Assembly (NCBI GenBank): GCA_002390025.1
Contig: DGRU01000081.1
Location: 882-15,221 of the forward strand
From: Lachnospiraceae bacterium UBA4380
GTDB taxonomy: Bacteria > Bacillota > Clostridia > Lachnospirales > Lachnospiraceae
Length of the DNA: 14,340 bases
Direction of reading: 5' to 3'
How positions within the stretch are numbered: the stretch's first letter is position 1; each line of letters begins with the position of its first letter. The notes under the pieces are model-generated. The model ran no database searches and was not told where the DNA came from. It saw only the letters and a program-made list of their open reading frames with translations. The position numbers and the translations under genes are program-made. Below are positions 1-7,298 of the stretch, piece after piece.

Positions 1-44
1 CGCCCGTATTTTGATTTGTACGTGCATGGCTCATTGCTTCGCGC

Positions 45-95
45 AAAAAACAGCCTGTCCCTGCAGCTTTATACACTTGCTGCTGGGACAGGCTG
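45..95 (-). terminator. Rho-independent terminator of the T-box leader
   Basis: An 11-bp stem (51-61 with 85-95) is extended by a further 5 bp (GCAGC/GCTGC) past one T-T mismatch. On the minus strand it is followed directly by six T. The 5' arm shares its CCTG and CCC segments with the T-box antiterminator, so the two folds are mutually exclusive. Confidence 0.88.
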
Positions 96-367
96 ATAAA
101 TTCATCCTGCGGTGCCACCCGGCTTGACGCTGTTTTGCGCCCACTCTGCCATACGAAGGAATGCATCGTCTATAAAAAATTGCTGCATACCAACATATGC
201 TGAACTTTTCTTACGGAGGTCCATCACTCCGTCTCCCATACTTTACAAGTCTGTATTTCAGGTCGCCCTCGGAAGTCCATTCGGCAATACGCTTCATACT
301 GCAATCTCAGCACCTGCAGTTCTCTGGAATGAAGGAAGCATCGCTTACTCACTCTTCTTCAACGGTT
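45..367 (-). promoter_or_regulatory. T-box riboswitch leader, probably tRNA-Trp responsive
   Basis: The minus strand carries all parts of a T-box leader. Stem I has a distal helix CTTCAT/ATGAAG plus ACTGCA/TGCAGT, with an AGAGA bulge and a GGTGCTGAGA terminal loop. A middle helix GCGATGC/GTATTGC and a basal helix GAAG/CTTC enclose the specifier loop, with AGTA on one side and GAA-TGG-A on the other. Hairpins ACGGAG/CTCCGT and GCATA/TATGC follow. The T-box GGGTGGCACCGCAGG lies at 106-120. The antiterminator pairs GGG (118-120) with CCC (85-87) and CAGG (106-109) with CCTG (89-92), leaving the UGGCACCG bulge. The competing terminator pairs 85-95 with 51-61 and is followed by T6 at 45-50. UGG is the Trp codon, and UGGC would pair with a tRNA ending GCCA, the discriminator expected for bacterial tRNA-Trp. 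The regulated gene lies beyond the left edge, plausibly trpS or another Trp gene. The class is near certain; the specificity is inferred. Confidence 0.92.
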
Positions 368-373
368 TAACGC

Positions 374-403
374 AGTGTAGCACGGATTATTCCGCAATGT
401 CAA
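374..403 (-). promoter_or_regulatory. Sigma-A-type promoter of the T-box leader
   Basis: On the minus strand a perfect -35 box TTGACA (398-403) is followed after 18 bases by TACACT (374-379). Transcription would start near 367, about 10 bases before the first stem I elements, as expected for a T-box transcript. Confidence 0.7.
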
Positions 404-454
404 TGTTCTAATTTCTGTTTTTGACCAGTTGGAGTTGGAGGCAGGGGCGGTTCC

Positions 455-530
455 GGTTTGGAGACAGGGGACGGTTCTGTGTCTCCTCTTCGCGAGAAGG
501 AGACACAGAACCGTCCCCTGTCTCCAAACC
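455..530. repeat. REP-like palindromic repeat, copy 1 (32-bp perfect arms)
   Basis: The arms 455-486 and 499-530 are perfect inverted repeats of 32 bp around a 12-base loop. The core is GGGGACGGTTCTGTGTCTCC. Degenerate outer fragments flank it at 430-454 and 531-552, for example a further GTCCCTGTCTCC. It lies between the divergent T-box promoter and the alpha-galactosidase gene. It belongs to the same family as the repeats near 2977, 3822, 6855 and 10360. No T tract follows, so it is not a classical terminator. Confidence 0.9.
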
Positions 531-656
531 GTCCCTGTCTCCAACCTGTCTCTGCATACAAAATTTCGTAGAATAATCCATAAAATACAGACATTGCATT
601 ATAGGAAAAGGCATGCGCTCGTAGTATCCTGAGAATGGAGTATTTTACATAAAACC

Positions 657-673
657 GGGCAGCGCAGCTGCCC
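657..673 (+). promoter_or_regulatory. Short hairpin just upstream of the alpha-galactosidase RBS
   Basis: GGGCAGC (657-663) pairs with GCTGCCC (667-673) around a GCA loop. It ends 13 bases before the ribosome binding site AAAAGGAG (687-694). It may stabilise the mRNA 5' end or tune translation. No role can be shown from the sequence, and no clear -35/-10 pair is visible in 553-656. Confidence 0.4.
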
Positions 674-700
674 CACGCCAGAAAATAAAAGGAGTTTGCC

Positions 701-2899
701 ATGGCCATTGTGTATAACGAGAGCAAAAAGACTTTTTCCCTTCATACTGCCAAGACGACCTACCAGCTGAAGGTCGGCAATCTAAACTATGTCAAGCACC
801 TCTACTACGGGGCAACGATCCGGGACGAGGATCTGGTCTACCTGATCCGGCAATATGACCGGGGCTTCTCTGGAAATCCCTATGATTCCCTCCAGGAGCG
901 CACTTTCTCGCTGGACGCTCAGCCGCAGGAGTTCACGACACAGCAGCAGGGTGATTTCCGGATCAATTCGATCGAAGTACAGAACTCCGACGGAAGTTTT
1001 TCTTTTAACGGAAGGTATGTCTCACACAGGATGTATCAGGGACCCTTTACTCTCAAGGGGCTGCCGACTGCTTTCGCAACGGAAAGCGACACTGTCGATA
1101 CGCTGGAACTGACCATTGAGGATGCGGTGACCAATGTCCGGGTCACGCTCCTGTATTCCGTCTTTGAGGAGGCGGACATCATCATGCGCGCCGCCAGGGT
1201 ACACAACGGCGGAAAAGAGCCCATCCAGCTCAAGCGGATCATGTCTATGAACATGGACTATATGAACGGACAGAATCTGGATCTCATCTCCCTGCCGGGC
1301 AGGTACGGCCAGGAGCGGCAGGTGGAGCGCCAGCCCCTGACCCACCATGTACACAAGATCCGCAGCGGCCGCGGCATCTCCTCCCATCAGCAGAATCCCT
1401 TCATAGCTCTGGCAGAGAGGACGACGACCGAGGATTTCGGCGCCTGCTACGGCTTTGCCCTCATGTACTCGGGAAGCTTTCTGGCAGAGGCCGAGCTCGA
1501 CCAGTACGACCAGGCCCGCCTGGTAATGGGTATCAATGACCGCCTTTTCAGCTATCCGGTTGGCCCCGGCGAAGACTTTGACACTCCCGCTGTGCTCATG
1601 ACCTACACCCACAAGGGTCTGACCCGGATGAGCCACAACTTCCACAACTTTATCCGGAACAATCTGAACCGGAGTAAATTTGTCCGCGATGTGCGGCGGC
1701 CCGTCCTGATCAACACCTGGGAGGCAGCCTTCTTTGACTTCGACGATGAGAAGCTCATCGAAATTGCAAAGGCCGCCAAGGGTATGGGCGTCGAAATGAT
1801 CGTCATGGACGACGGTTGGTTCGGCAAGCGCGACGACGACAACTCCGGCCTGGGCGACTGGTATGTCAATGAAAAAAAGATCAAATGCGGCCTCACAGAG
1901 CTGGTCCGCCAGATCAATGATCTGGGTATGAAATTCGGCATCTGGTTCGAGCCCGAGATGGTCTCCGAGGACTCCGACCTCTTCCGCGCTCATCCCGACT
2001 GGGCAATGGAAATTCCCGGACGCAGGGCGGTCCGCAGCCGCAACCAGCTGGCCCTGGATGTGGGCAGAAAAGAAGTCCAGGACTACCTGATCGAGAGCAT
2101 CAACCGGATCCTGGACAGCGCCAACATCTATTATGTGAAATGGGACATCAACCGCGCCATCACGGATCTGTGGTCCAACGCCCTCCCGGCGGAATGTCAG
2201 GGAGAGGTCTCCCACCGCTACGTCCTGGGTCTCTACCGAGTCATGGACGGCATCATCAAGACCCATCCGGACATCATGTTTGAAGGCTGCGCAGGCGGCG
2301 GAGGGCGCTTCGATACCGCCATGCTGACCTATTTTGTCCAGTACTGGAGCTCCGACAACACCAAGCCGCTGGACAACCTCAAGCTCCACTACGGCTCCTC
2401 CTTCCTCTATCCGGTCTGCACCATGGGTGCCCACGTCTCGGAAGCCAGCCCCATGGTCCCCTTCGAGACCAAGGCTGCCATTGCCATGTGCGGTACCTTC
2501 GGATATGAACTCGACGCGACTAAGCTGAAAAAGAAAGAGATTCGTTCCTGCAAAAAGATGAGCGACCTTTATCACAAATATTACGACCTCAATTTCTTCG
2601 GCGATTACTACCGCCTGGCAAATCCCTTCGAGCAGGTCAATCTCGTTGCCTGGGAGAGTGTCGCAAAAGATAAGAGTGAAGCCCTGGTGACCGTGATTAC
2701 TGTCAACCTGACTGTCAACGGCCCCCAGGAATACATCAAGTGCAAGGGCCTCTCTCCCAACACCCGCTACCGGGTCGAAGGAGACGGAAATACCCTGATT
2801 GCCAGCGGCATGGCACTCATGCACGCCGGCCTTCCCATTCCCCGGGAAATTCCTGAATACACTGCCTTCCTCTATCACTTGACTGCAATCGACGAATAA
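701..2899 (+). CDS. Alpha-galactosidase, glycoside hydrolase family 36
   Basis: This is a 732-residue retaining alpha-galactosidase, the usual length for bacterial GH36 enzymes. It removes terminal alpha-1,6-galactose from melibiose, raffinose or stachyose. The N-terminal half is the beta-sandwich domain. The TIM barrel begins near residue 330 (RPVLINTWEAAFF) and includes MDDGWFG. The nucleophile motif YVKWDINR places the nucleophile at Asp482. EGCAGGGGRFD follows, and YWSSDNT places the acid/base at Asp552, 70 residues later as in the family. There is no signal peptide, so it acts in the cytosol on imported sugars. The start ATG is supported by AAAAGGAG six bases upstream. It is monocistronic here, with inverted repeats on both sides. 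No transporter or regulator for it is visible in the window. The family call is secure; the exact natural substrate is not. Confidence 0.96.
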   Translation: MAIVYNESKKTFSLHTAKTTYQLKVGNLNYVKHLYYGATIRDEDLVYLIRQYDRGFSGNPYDSLQERTFSLDAQPQEFTTQQQGDFRINSIEVQNSDGSFSFNGRYVSHRMYQGPFTLKGLPTAFATESDTVDTLELTIEDAVTNVRVTLLYSVFEEADIIMRAARVHNGGKEPIQLKRIMSMNMDYMNGQNLDLISLPGRYGQERQVERQPLTHHVHKIRSGRGISSHQQNPFIALAERTTTEDFGACYGFALMYSGSFLAEAELDQYDQARLVMGINDRLFSYPVGPGEDFDTPAVLMTYTHKGLTRMSHNFHNFIRNNLNRSKFVRDVRRPVLINTWEAAFFDFDDEKLIEIAKAAKGMGVEMIVMDDGWFGKRDDDNSGLGDWYVNEKKIKCGLTELVRQINDLGMKFGIWFEPEMVSEDSDLFRAHPDWAMEIPGRRAVRSRNQLALDVGRKEVQDYLIESINRILDSANIYYVKWDINRAITDLWSNALPAECQGEVSHRYVLGLYRVMDGIIKTHPDIMFEGCAGGGGRFDTAMLTYFVQYWSSDNTKPLDNLKLHYGSSFLYPVCTMGAHVSEASPMVPFETKAAIAMCGTFGYELDATKLKKKEIRSCKKMSDLYHKYYDLNFFGDYYRLANPFEQVNLVAWESVAKDKSEALVTVITVNLTVNGPQEYIKCKGLSPNTRYRVEGDGNTLIASGMALMHAGLPIPREIPEYTAFLYHLTAIDE

Positions 2900-2938
2900 A
2901 CCACTCTTACGGAACACCGGGAAGATTTACTGAGTCGC

Positions 2939-3023
2939 GGGGACGGTTCTGAATGACGAATTGCTGGAGACAGGGAGGAGACAGGGGACGGTTCTGTGTC
3001 TCACAGAACCGTCCCCTGTCTCC
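2939..3023. repeat. REP-like palindromic repeat, copy 2 with an extra half copy
   Basis: The arms 2977-2998 and 3002-3023 are a perfect 22-bp inverted repeat with a 3-base loop (core GGAGACAGGGGACGGTTCTG). An orphan half copy GGGGACGGTTCTG lies at 2939-2951. It separates the convergent alpha-galactosidase and mazF genes. It may end transcription from both sides by its fold, although there is no T tract. Confidence 0.88.
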
Positions 3024-3086
3024 CAAAACCCGGGTTAAACGTTAAGACCAAATCCAATCGTTCAGAACAGTCTCAAGTCTCGATAT

Positions 3087-3401
3087 TCATAGGGAATAGG
3101 GATAGTAGTCGAATATTCCCTGTACTGCATCCGAAATATCCTGAATCTGCTCATAGGAAATACCCGAAATCCTCCGGTAATGCCGTGCCTGCAGATCCAG
3201 ACTCCTGAGATGCTCGAGCAGTGCCGTCCCCCTATATGCCTCACAGGAAATCTCAATATGCAAAGCATCCGGTTCTGCGCTGTCCCGAAGAGGGCACACA
3301 ACAGCCATGCCTGATTGATTGAAAAATTCTCTGCTGAGTACCAGTACATGCTGGGCATTTTTTTCCAGCCATAGGATATCTCCCTGCTGCGCAAACGTCA
3401 T
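3087..3401 (-). CDS. mazF: MazF/PemK-family toxin of a type II toxin-antitoxin pair
   Basis: The product of about 104 residues opens QQGDILWLEKNAQHVLVLSREFFNQSGMAVVCPL. This is the pattern of PemK/MazF ribonucleases: a GDI(L/V)W first strand, a V(L/V)S strand-turn, then (A/V)VCP. The family cleaves mRNA at short sequences. The loop between the first strands is shorter than in canonical MazF, and the usual GxE-GxRP segment is reduced to KNAQ, so activity is not assured. I chose ATG at 3401, seven bases after GGGAGG; a GTG at 3404 is also possible. Its ATG overlaps the upstream antitoxin stop (TGATG), which indicates translational coupling. The pair sits between a sugar hydrolase gene and the gat operon. 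The family call is good; function is inferred from the antitoxin partner. Confidence 0.82.
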   Translation of the reverse strand: MTFAQQGDILWLEKNAQHVLVLSREFFNQSGMAVVCPLRDSAEPDALHIEISCEAYRGTALLEHLRSLDLQARHYRRISGISYEQIQDISDAVQGIFDYYPYSL

Positions 3402-3646
3402 CACAATACCTCCCGCCCTTCAGGTTCTCCCCAGTCATACTCTGTATATGGCCCCAGTCTGCCTCCATAAGCCCGGGCACGTTCTTCCAGGGATCTGTGC
3501 CGGAACTTCACTTTTTCGATAATGAGCTGTTCTCCCCGGATTTCCATGTTCAGAACGTCATTGACCTTGATATCCAGCTCCTGCAGGATCAGTTTTGGAA
3601 TACGGATTCCTTGTCCGTTTCCCCATTTTACAAGCTGTGCTTCCAT
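3401..3646 (-). CDS. mazE: MazE-like antitoxin, AbrB/SpoVT fold
   Basis: This is an 81-residue protein. Residues 1-48 (KWGNGQGIRIPKLILQELDIKVNDVLNMEI) match the swapped-hairpin DNA-binding domain of MazE/AbrB proteins, including the WGNGQGIRIPK signature. The acidic C-terminal tail (GPYTEYDWGEPEGRE) is the kind of disordered segment that wraps the toxin in MazE-MazF complexes. It would bind its own promoter and neutralise the MazF-like partner, whose start overlaps its stop. The ATG has GGAGG nine bases upstream (3656-3660). A 17-bp palindrome overlapping the promoter at 3765-3784 is the likely operator. The leader of about 125 bases includes a small hairpin GCAGCA/TGCTGC (3664-3680). Confidence 0.88.
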   Translation of the reverse strand: MEAQLVKWGNGQGIRIPKLILQELDIKVNDVLNMEIRGEQLIIEKVKFRHRSLEERARAYGGRLGPYTEYDWGEPEGREVL

Positions 3647-3764
3647 TCTATTTTTCCTCCCTTGCAGCAGTTTTTGCTGCAGATGACCGACACACTGATG
3701 ACCGCTGAGGCACCATACTGAGTCTCTTATCCTGTATGAAGAAAAATCATCTCATAACAAGAAG

Positions 3765-3807
3765 TATATACATTGTATATATTATCTAATAATACTTATC
3801 CGGTCAA
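3765..3807 (-). promoter_or_regulatory. mazEF promoter with overlapping palindromic operator
   Basis: On the minus strand TTGACC (3802-3807) is followed after 17 bases by TAATAT (3779-3784). A perfect 17-bp palindrome, TATATACA-T-TGTATATA (3765-3781), covers the end of the -10 box and the predicted start near 3772. This is the expected geometry for repression by the antitoxin or the toxin-antitoxin complex. Binding is inferred. Confidence 0.6.
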
Positions 3808-3821
3808 GACAGGGTTGAAAA

Positions 3822-3836
3822 GGAGACACAGAGCCG
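3822..3836. repeat. Degenerate fragment of the REP-like repeat
   Basis: GGAGACACAGAGCCG differs at one base from one arm of copies 1 and 2 (GGAGACACAGAACCG). It lies just downstream of the gatY stop codon. It is short, so a chance match is possible, but it sits at a transcription-unit boundary like the other copies. Confidence 0.45.
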
Positions 3837-3838
3837 GC

Positions 3839-4696
3839 TCAGTCTGCTGCTTTTCCGATGCTTCCGACTACTTCCATCTTCTGCATGACATAGGCTTTCA
3901 CTTCTTCCATACCCCTTGCGGCGTATTTTTTCGGGTCGAAGGCATCCGGGTTTTCCTGCATATAGGCCTTGACGCCTTTTGTGAAGGCGATGCGCAGATC
4001 CGTCGCGTAGTTGACTTTACAGATGCCCCGGCGCACGCAGTCGCGCACCTGTTCGTCCGGAACGCCGCTGGTGCCGTGCAGAACGAGGGGGATATCGACG
4101 AGTGCACGGATCTCGGAGAGGCGCTCCACGTTGACCCTGGGTACGCCCTTGTAGACGCCGTGGCTGGTTCCGATTCCCACTGCCAGAAAGTCAACATTCG
4201 TCTTTTCCACAAAAATCCTGGCTTCCTCAGGATCGGTGTAGGGATTCTCGTCCGCGTTTTCAAGGTCATCCTCTTTGCCGCCGACGCGCCCCAGCTCTCC
4301 CTCGACGGGGATGCCGCCGGGATGGCAGGCGTCCGTGACAAGGCGGGTCAGGGCGATGTTGTCCTCAAAGGGAAGCTTCGACCCGTCGATCATGATCGAG
4401 GTATAGCCCGTGTGATAGGCTTTCATGGCCATCTCAAAGCTGTCGCCGTGGTCGAGATGCATGACCACCGGTACAGAAGCTCTGTCTGCTGCCGCCTTAA
4501 CATTTGCCAGGTAGTAGTCCAGGCCAGCGTATTTGACCGTGCCGGGGGTCGTCTGCATGATGACAGGGGACTTTGTCTCTTCCGCAGCCGCCAGCACCGC
4601 CATGACCATTTCCATATTTTCAACATTGAAAGCGCCTACGGCATAGCCGTTTTTCTGCGCATCCAGCAATAATTCCTTTGATGTTACAAGTGCCAT
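3839..4696 (-). CDS. gatY: Class II tagatose-1,6-bisphosphate aldolase, catalytic subunit
   Basis: This 285-residue class II (zinc) aldolase cleaves tagatose-1,6-bisphosphate to glyceraldehyde-3-phosphate and dihydroxyacetone phosphate. Visible motifs are GAFNVEN (21-27), MHLDHGDS with Asp82 and zinc ligand His83, VEGELGRVGG (131-140), IGTSHG with His179, and LHGTSG with His207. Asn229 lies in the phosphate-binding KVNYATD. Length and ligand spacing match GatY/KbaY closely. A class II fructose-bisphosphate aldolase is the alternative, but the gatZ and gatD neighbours favour tagatose. The start at 4696 is fixed by AAGGGAGGA just upstream; the open frame beyond it runs into gatZ and has no homology. 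It follows gatZ by 31 bases in the same transcript. It is the only undamaged gene of this operon. Confidence 0.92.
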   Translation of the reverse strand: MALVTSKELLLDAQKNGYAVGAFNVENMEMVMAVLAAAEETKSPVIMQTTPGTVKYAGLDYYLANVKAAADRASVPVVMHLDHGDSFEMAMKAYHTGYTSIMIDGSKLPFEDNIALTRLVTDACHPGGIPVEGELGRVGGKEDDLENADENPYTDPEEARIFVEKTNVDFLAVGIGTSHGVYKGVPRVNVERLSEIRALVDIPLVLHGTSGVPDEQVRDCVRRGICKVNYATDLRIAFTKGVKAYMQENPDAFDPKKYAARGMEEVKAYVMQKMEVVGSIGKAAD

Positions 4697-4727
4697 CTTT
4701 TTCCTCCCTTTACATCTTAATCTGCTG

Positions 4728-5804
4728 TCAGCCCAGCATCTGCTGCTGAGAGCCGTACAGATATTCATCAATGCAGTTCATGACCCGGTCCATGACAAGA
4801 GCCTTTGGATCATTTTTCAGCTGACCCTCTCTGACCTTTGTGTACTGGATGGGCATGAACTGGCTGAGCAGTCCGAGCGGAACGCCGTCCTTGAAATTGT
4901 CGAAGAGTTTGGCAACCGCTTCCTCCACTTCGGGATTTGCATAGTAATAACGGCAGCGGTCGGAGAATGAATATTTGCGCTTGTAGGCGATCTCTCCGGG
5001 AGTTCCATAATAGTACTTGGCAAAATATTTAGGGTTTTTGAGCATGCTTCTGTCGAGGATCTCGATGAAGTAGCTCTGTTTCTCCGGCTCGTCCTTATAG
5101 AGCTCGCGCTCGGCATTGGCGAGTGCGAAGAGGCCTTCGCGAAGGGCCAGGGTGAGTCCGGGACCTACTTTCAGGATGCCCGCGCCGTCCTCTACGAGCT
5201 CGCGGAGTTTAAACTTGGTCTGGTAATCTGTGGAGTGCGCCTCAAATACGAGATTGGGGAATTCCCGGATGGCAGCGGACAGTTCGGTTGCCTTTTCCCT
5301 GATATACTCGGTGCAGCCGGCATCCTTCTCTTCAACGCCGGGCTGAACGACAACAGCGATCACATAATTCCATGCATCCGCGACGTCATGTTCCGCAAAA
5401 GCTTTTTTGAATGTCTCCACCGTGGCCTTGAAATCAGAGACTTTTGTGACCTGCACACCCTGGTCCACCGCATCCTGGGATCCTCCGGGAATCGGCACCT
5501 CACTGCCGACGATGTAGACGGGATGTACAGCTTCGGGATTCTGCTTTTTGAGCTCTGCGTAGGTGTCCTCCGCAACCTTTGCAAGCTCGGCACCGCGGCG
5601 GGCGATCACTTCATCCGCCAGGCGGGTATCGGGATCATCGCTGGCTACCTTCATGCTGGTATCGATATGGATCTTGGTGAAACCGGCTGCCACATACTGG
5701 CGGATCAGCTCCCGCGCCTCAGACATGGCTTTCTCCTCATCATAACCGACGAAAGTAAGAGGACCCAGATGATCGCCGCCCAGGATGATGCGCTCCATGG
5801 GCAT
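4728..5804 (-). CDS. gatZ: Tagatose-bisphosphate aldolase non-catalytic subunit, N-terminally truncated
   Basis: The 358-residue product matches GatZ/KbaZ from ERIILGGDHLGPL at its start through AGFTKIHIDTSM, VYIVGSEVPIPGG, VVVQPGVE, LVFEAHSTDYQT, ILKVGPGLTLALREGLFALA and the C-terminus. GatZ proteins are about 420-430 residues long, and GGDHLGP normally lies near residue 90. So about 80 N-terminal residues, the first part of the TIM-barrel-like fold, are missing. Immediately upstream the DNA turns into gatD in another frame. The frame is open a little further (EVG before MPMER), so the gatZ homology begins within or just before 5805-5815. GatZ is needed for full activity and stability of GatY in known systems. 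The ATG at 5804 or 5798 has no convincing ribosome binding site. I regard this as a gene remnant unless the junction is an assembly error. Confidence 0.88.
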   Translation of the reverse strand: MPMERIILGGDHLGPLTFVGYDEEKAMSEARELIRQYVAAGFTKIHIDTSMKVASDDPDTRLADEVIARRGAELAKVAEDTYAELKKQNPEAVHPVYIVGSEVPIPGGSQDAVDQGVQVTKVSDFKATVETFKKAFAEHDVADAWNYVIAVVVQPGVEEKDAGCTEYIREKATELSAAIREFPNLVFEAHSTDYQTKFKLRELVEDGAGILKVGPGLTLALREGLFALANAERELYKDEPEKQSYFIEILDRSMLKNPKYFAKYYYGTPGEIAYKRKYSFSDRCRYYYANPEVEEAVAKLFDNFKDGVPLGLLSQFMPIQYTKVREGQLKNDPKALVMDRVMNCIDEYLYGSQQQMLG

Positions 5805-6583
5805 CCCGACTTCGCCTTGTTTGCGGCAAGCTCGAAAGCCATCTTCATCGTGATCGTATTGCCGGCGGTCTCAAAGACATAGTCATATCCGCGTCCGCCG
5901 GTAATAGCTTTGGCCTTCTCCATGAAATCCTTCTCCAGCGTATTGATCCCGGCTGTTGCGCCGAGGCGGGCTGCCAGATCCAGGCGCTCCTGCGCAATAT
6001 CAAAAACGACCGCTTCCCTTGCGCCGAAGATCCTGGCCCACTGCATCACGAACATGCCGATCGTGCCGCCGCCCAGGATGGCTACCGTCTTACCGCCTTC
6101 ATAGGGCACACGCTGCAGTCCATGCAGGGCAACTGTTGCAGGCTCAAAAAATGCACCCTTTTCAAAAGAGACGTCTTCGCTGAAGGGAACTGCGTTCATC
6201 TCGGGAACCACAACATACTCCGCAAAACTGCCGAAGCGGCGGGAACCGATGAAGCTGTAGTGCTTGCAAAGAGAATAGTTGCCCTTCTGGCAGTCTTCAC
6301 ACTGCATGCAGGGGATCAGTGGAATGCCGGCGACCCGATTGCCGACCGCAAGTTTTGTGACGCCCTCGCCCAGCTCCTCAACAACGCCCGAGAACTCGTG
6401 CCCCAGAACATTGGGGAAGAAGTGGCAGGCGTCACCGTTGACACGGGGAATATCGCTGCCGCAGATTCCGGTGTACTTGACCTTGATCAGCACCTCCCCG
6501 GGGCCGGGAACCGGCTTATCGATTTCTTCATACCGAAGGTCCTCCCTTGCGTGGACAACGCCTGCTTTCATTTTTACTGCCAT
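5705..6583 (-). CDS. gatD: Galactitol-1-phosphate 5-dehydrogenase, C-terminally truncated
   Basis: Residues 1-258 are a zinc-dependent medium-chain dehydrogenase of the GatD/sorbitol dehydrogenase type, oxidising galactitol-1-phosphate to tagatose-6-phosphate with NAD. Visible are catalytic-zinc TGICGSDIPR and GHEFSG, structural-zinc cysteines CMQCEDCQKGNYSLC, GSRRFGSFAEYVVVP as in GatD, and Rossmann GGGTIGMF. After FETAGNTITMKMAFELAANKAK the homology ends. The last 34 codons are gatZ read out of frame, ending at 5705. Relatives are about 345-350 residues, so about 90 are lost, including the end of the cofactor domain and the C-terminal catalytic part. Activity is unlikely. The ATG at 6583 has AAGGAGGA seven bases upstream. 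It is the first gene of the operon, behind a long purine-rich leader. Other polyol dehydrogenases of this family are possible; the gatZ-gatY context favours GatD. Confidence 0.85.
   Translation of the reverse strand: MAVKMKAGVVHAREDLRYEEIDKPVPGPGEVLIKVKYTGICGSDIPRVNGDACHFFPNVLGHEFSGVVEELGEGVTKLAVGNRVAGIPLIPCMQCEDCQKGNYSLCKHYSFIGSRRFGSFAEYVVVPEMNAVPFSEDVSFEKGAFFEPATVALHGLQRVPYEGGKTVAILGGGTIGMFVMQWARIFGAREAVVFDIAQERLDLAARLGATAGINTLEKDFMEKAKAITGGRGYDYVFETAGNTITMKMAFELAANKAKSGCPWSASSWAAIIWVLLLSSVMMRRKPCLRRGS
5795..5825 (-). other. gatD/gatZ fusion junction (deletion or misassembly point)
   Basis: GatD homology runs down to about 5810 (AANKAK) and GatZ homology begins in a different frame at about 5800-5812 (EVGMPMERIILGGD). 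The end of gatD, the intergenic spacer and the start of gatZ, together about 500 bp or more, are absent. The exact breakpoint cannot be set without an intact relative. Confidence 0.8.
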
Positions 6584-6835
6584 GATGAACTCCTCCTTTT
6601 TCTTTTTCTTTCTTTTTCCTTGTTTCTTTTACTGATGCAAGTAGGTTTCCTGTTTTTCCTTTTTCCTTCTTTACTTTTTTCCTTTCGGTAATTGTATTGT
6701 ACAGCGGCCTTCCCCCTGCAAAAAGTCAAGGCTTTTTCAAGTTTTTTGCAATGAATTAAACCCTTACCAGTTACAGTCACAGTTCCGAAAAGGCTGTGAA
6801 TAGCAATCCGGAGGCCGCTGAAACAAACAAAAAGC

Positions 6836-6874
6836 CCCTGTCTCCTCCCTCCCCAGAACCGTCCCCTGTCTCCC
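6836..6874. repeat. REP-like repeat, two partial same-direction copies
   Basis: CCCCTGTCTCC (6836-6846) and AGAACCGTCCCCTGTCTCCC (6855-6874) match one arm of copies 1 and 2. The opposite arm is absent, so this copy is not palindromic. It lies between the divergent gatD and XRE units. Confidence 0.75.
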
Positions 6875-7272
6875 GATTTTTCTCGCTCCAGATTTTTCAA
6901 CCAGGAGTTTATAGATTTTATTTAGAATAGTTAGTATAATGATTCTTGCAGCAGGTATGGCTGGTTTCGATGCCACCCCCCGTGCCTGAAGCTGCCTTTT
7001 TAATGTGACTCTGTTTTGATTTGTTATAGGGAGGAATTTGGGCGATAGCAACGAGCCATGCACAGACAAACAGACAAAGCAACTGTAAGACGCGTCGAGC
7101 TGGCTCGTAAGCGGCGATCTGTTGATTTGGCTGTATACGGCGAATGCCGCGACAGCAGCAGCTCCGAAGGAGATATTGCCGTCGACATAGCGTATTGCGT
7201 CCCGACCGAATCCACAACAGTTCGAAAAACAGGAATTTAGAATCATTTTCAAAATAACCTGCTCGTATGTTA

Positions 7273-7298
7273 TATAATTGCAGTAACAGCCTGGAGGT
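7273..7298 (+). promoter_or_regulatory. -10 box and ribosome binding site of the XRE regulator
   Basis: TATAAT (7273-7278) lies about 28 bases before the start codon. No good -35 box is seen; the best region, 7246-7255, is only TTTTCAAAAT. GGAGGT (7293-7298) is seven bases from the ATG at 7306. Confidence 0.45.

Noticed and set aside
112..411. 99-codon open frame on the plus strand
   Set aside because: It is the antisense of the T-box leader, whose stems, T-box motif and terminator explain the sequence.
455..530. Palindromic copy 1 as a Rho-independent terminator
   Set aside because: No T tract follows on either strand and the same core recurs elsewhere, so a dispersed repeat is the better reading.
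1022..2917. 631-codon open frame on the minus strand
   Set aside because: It lies antisense to the alpha-galactosidase gene, which has all family motifs, and has no recognisable domain.
4697..4771. 25-codon N-terminal extension of gatY
   Set aside because: It overlaps the end of gatZ; ATG 4696 has a strong ribosome binding site and matches the family start.
6696..6729. gatD promoter TTGACT with TACAAT
   Set aside because: The boxes are 22 bases apart, too far for a sigma-A promoter, so it was kept only as an uncertain note.
6764..7252. 162-codon open frame on the minus strand upstream of gatD
   Set aside because: It has no ribosome binding site, no recognisable domain, and passes through a REP-like repeat.
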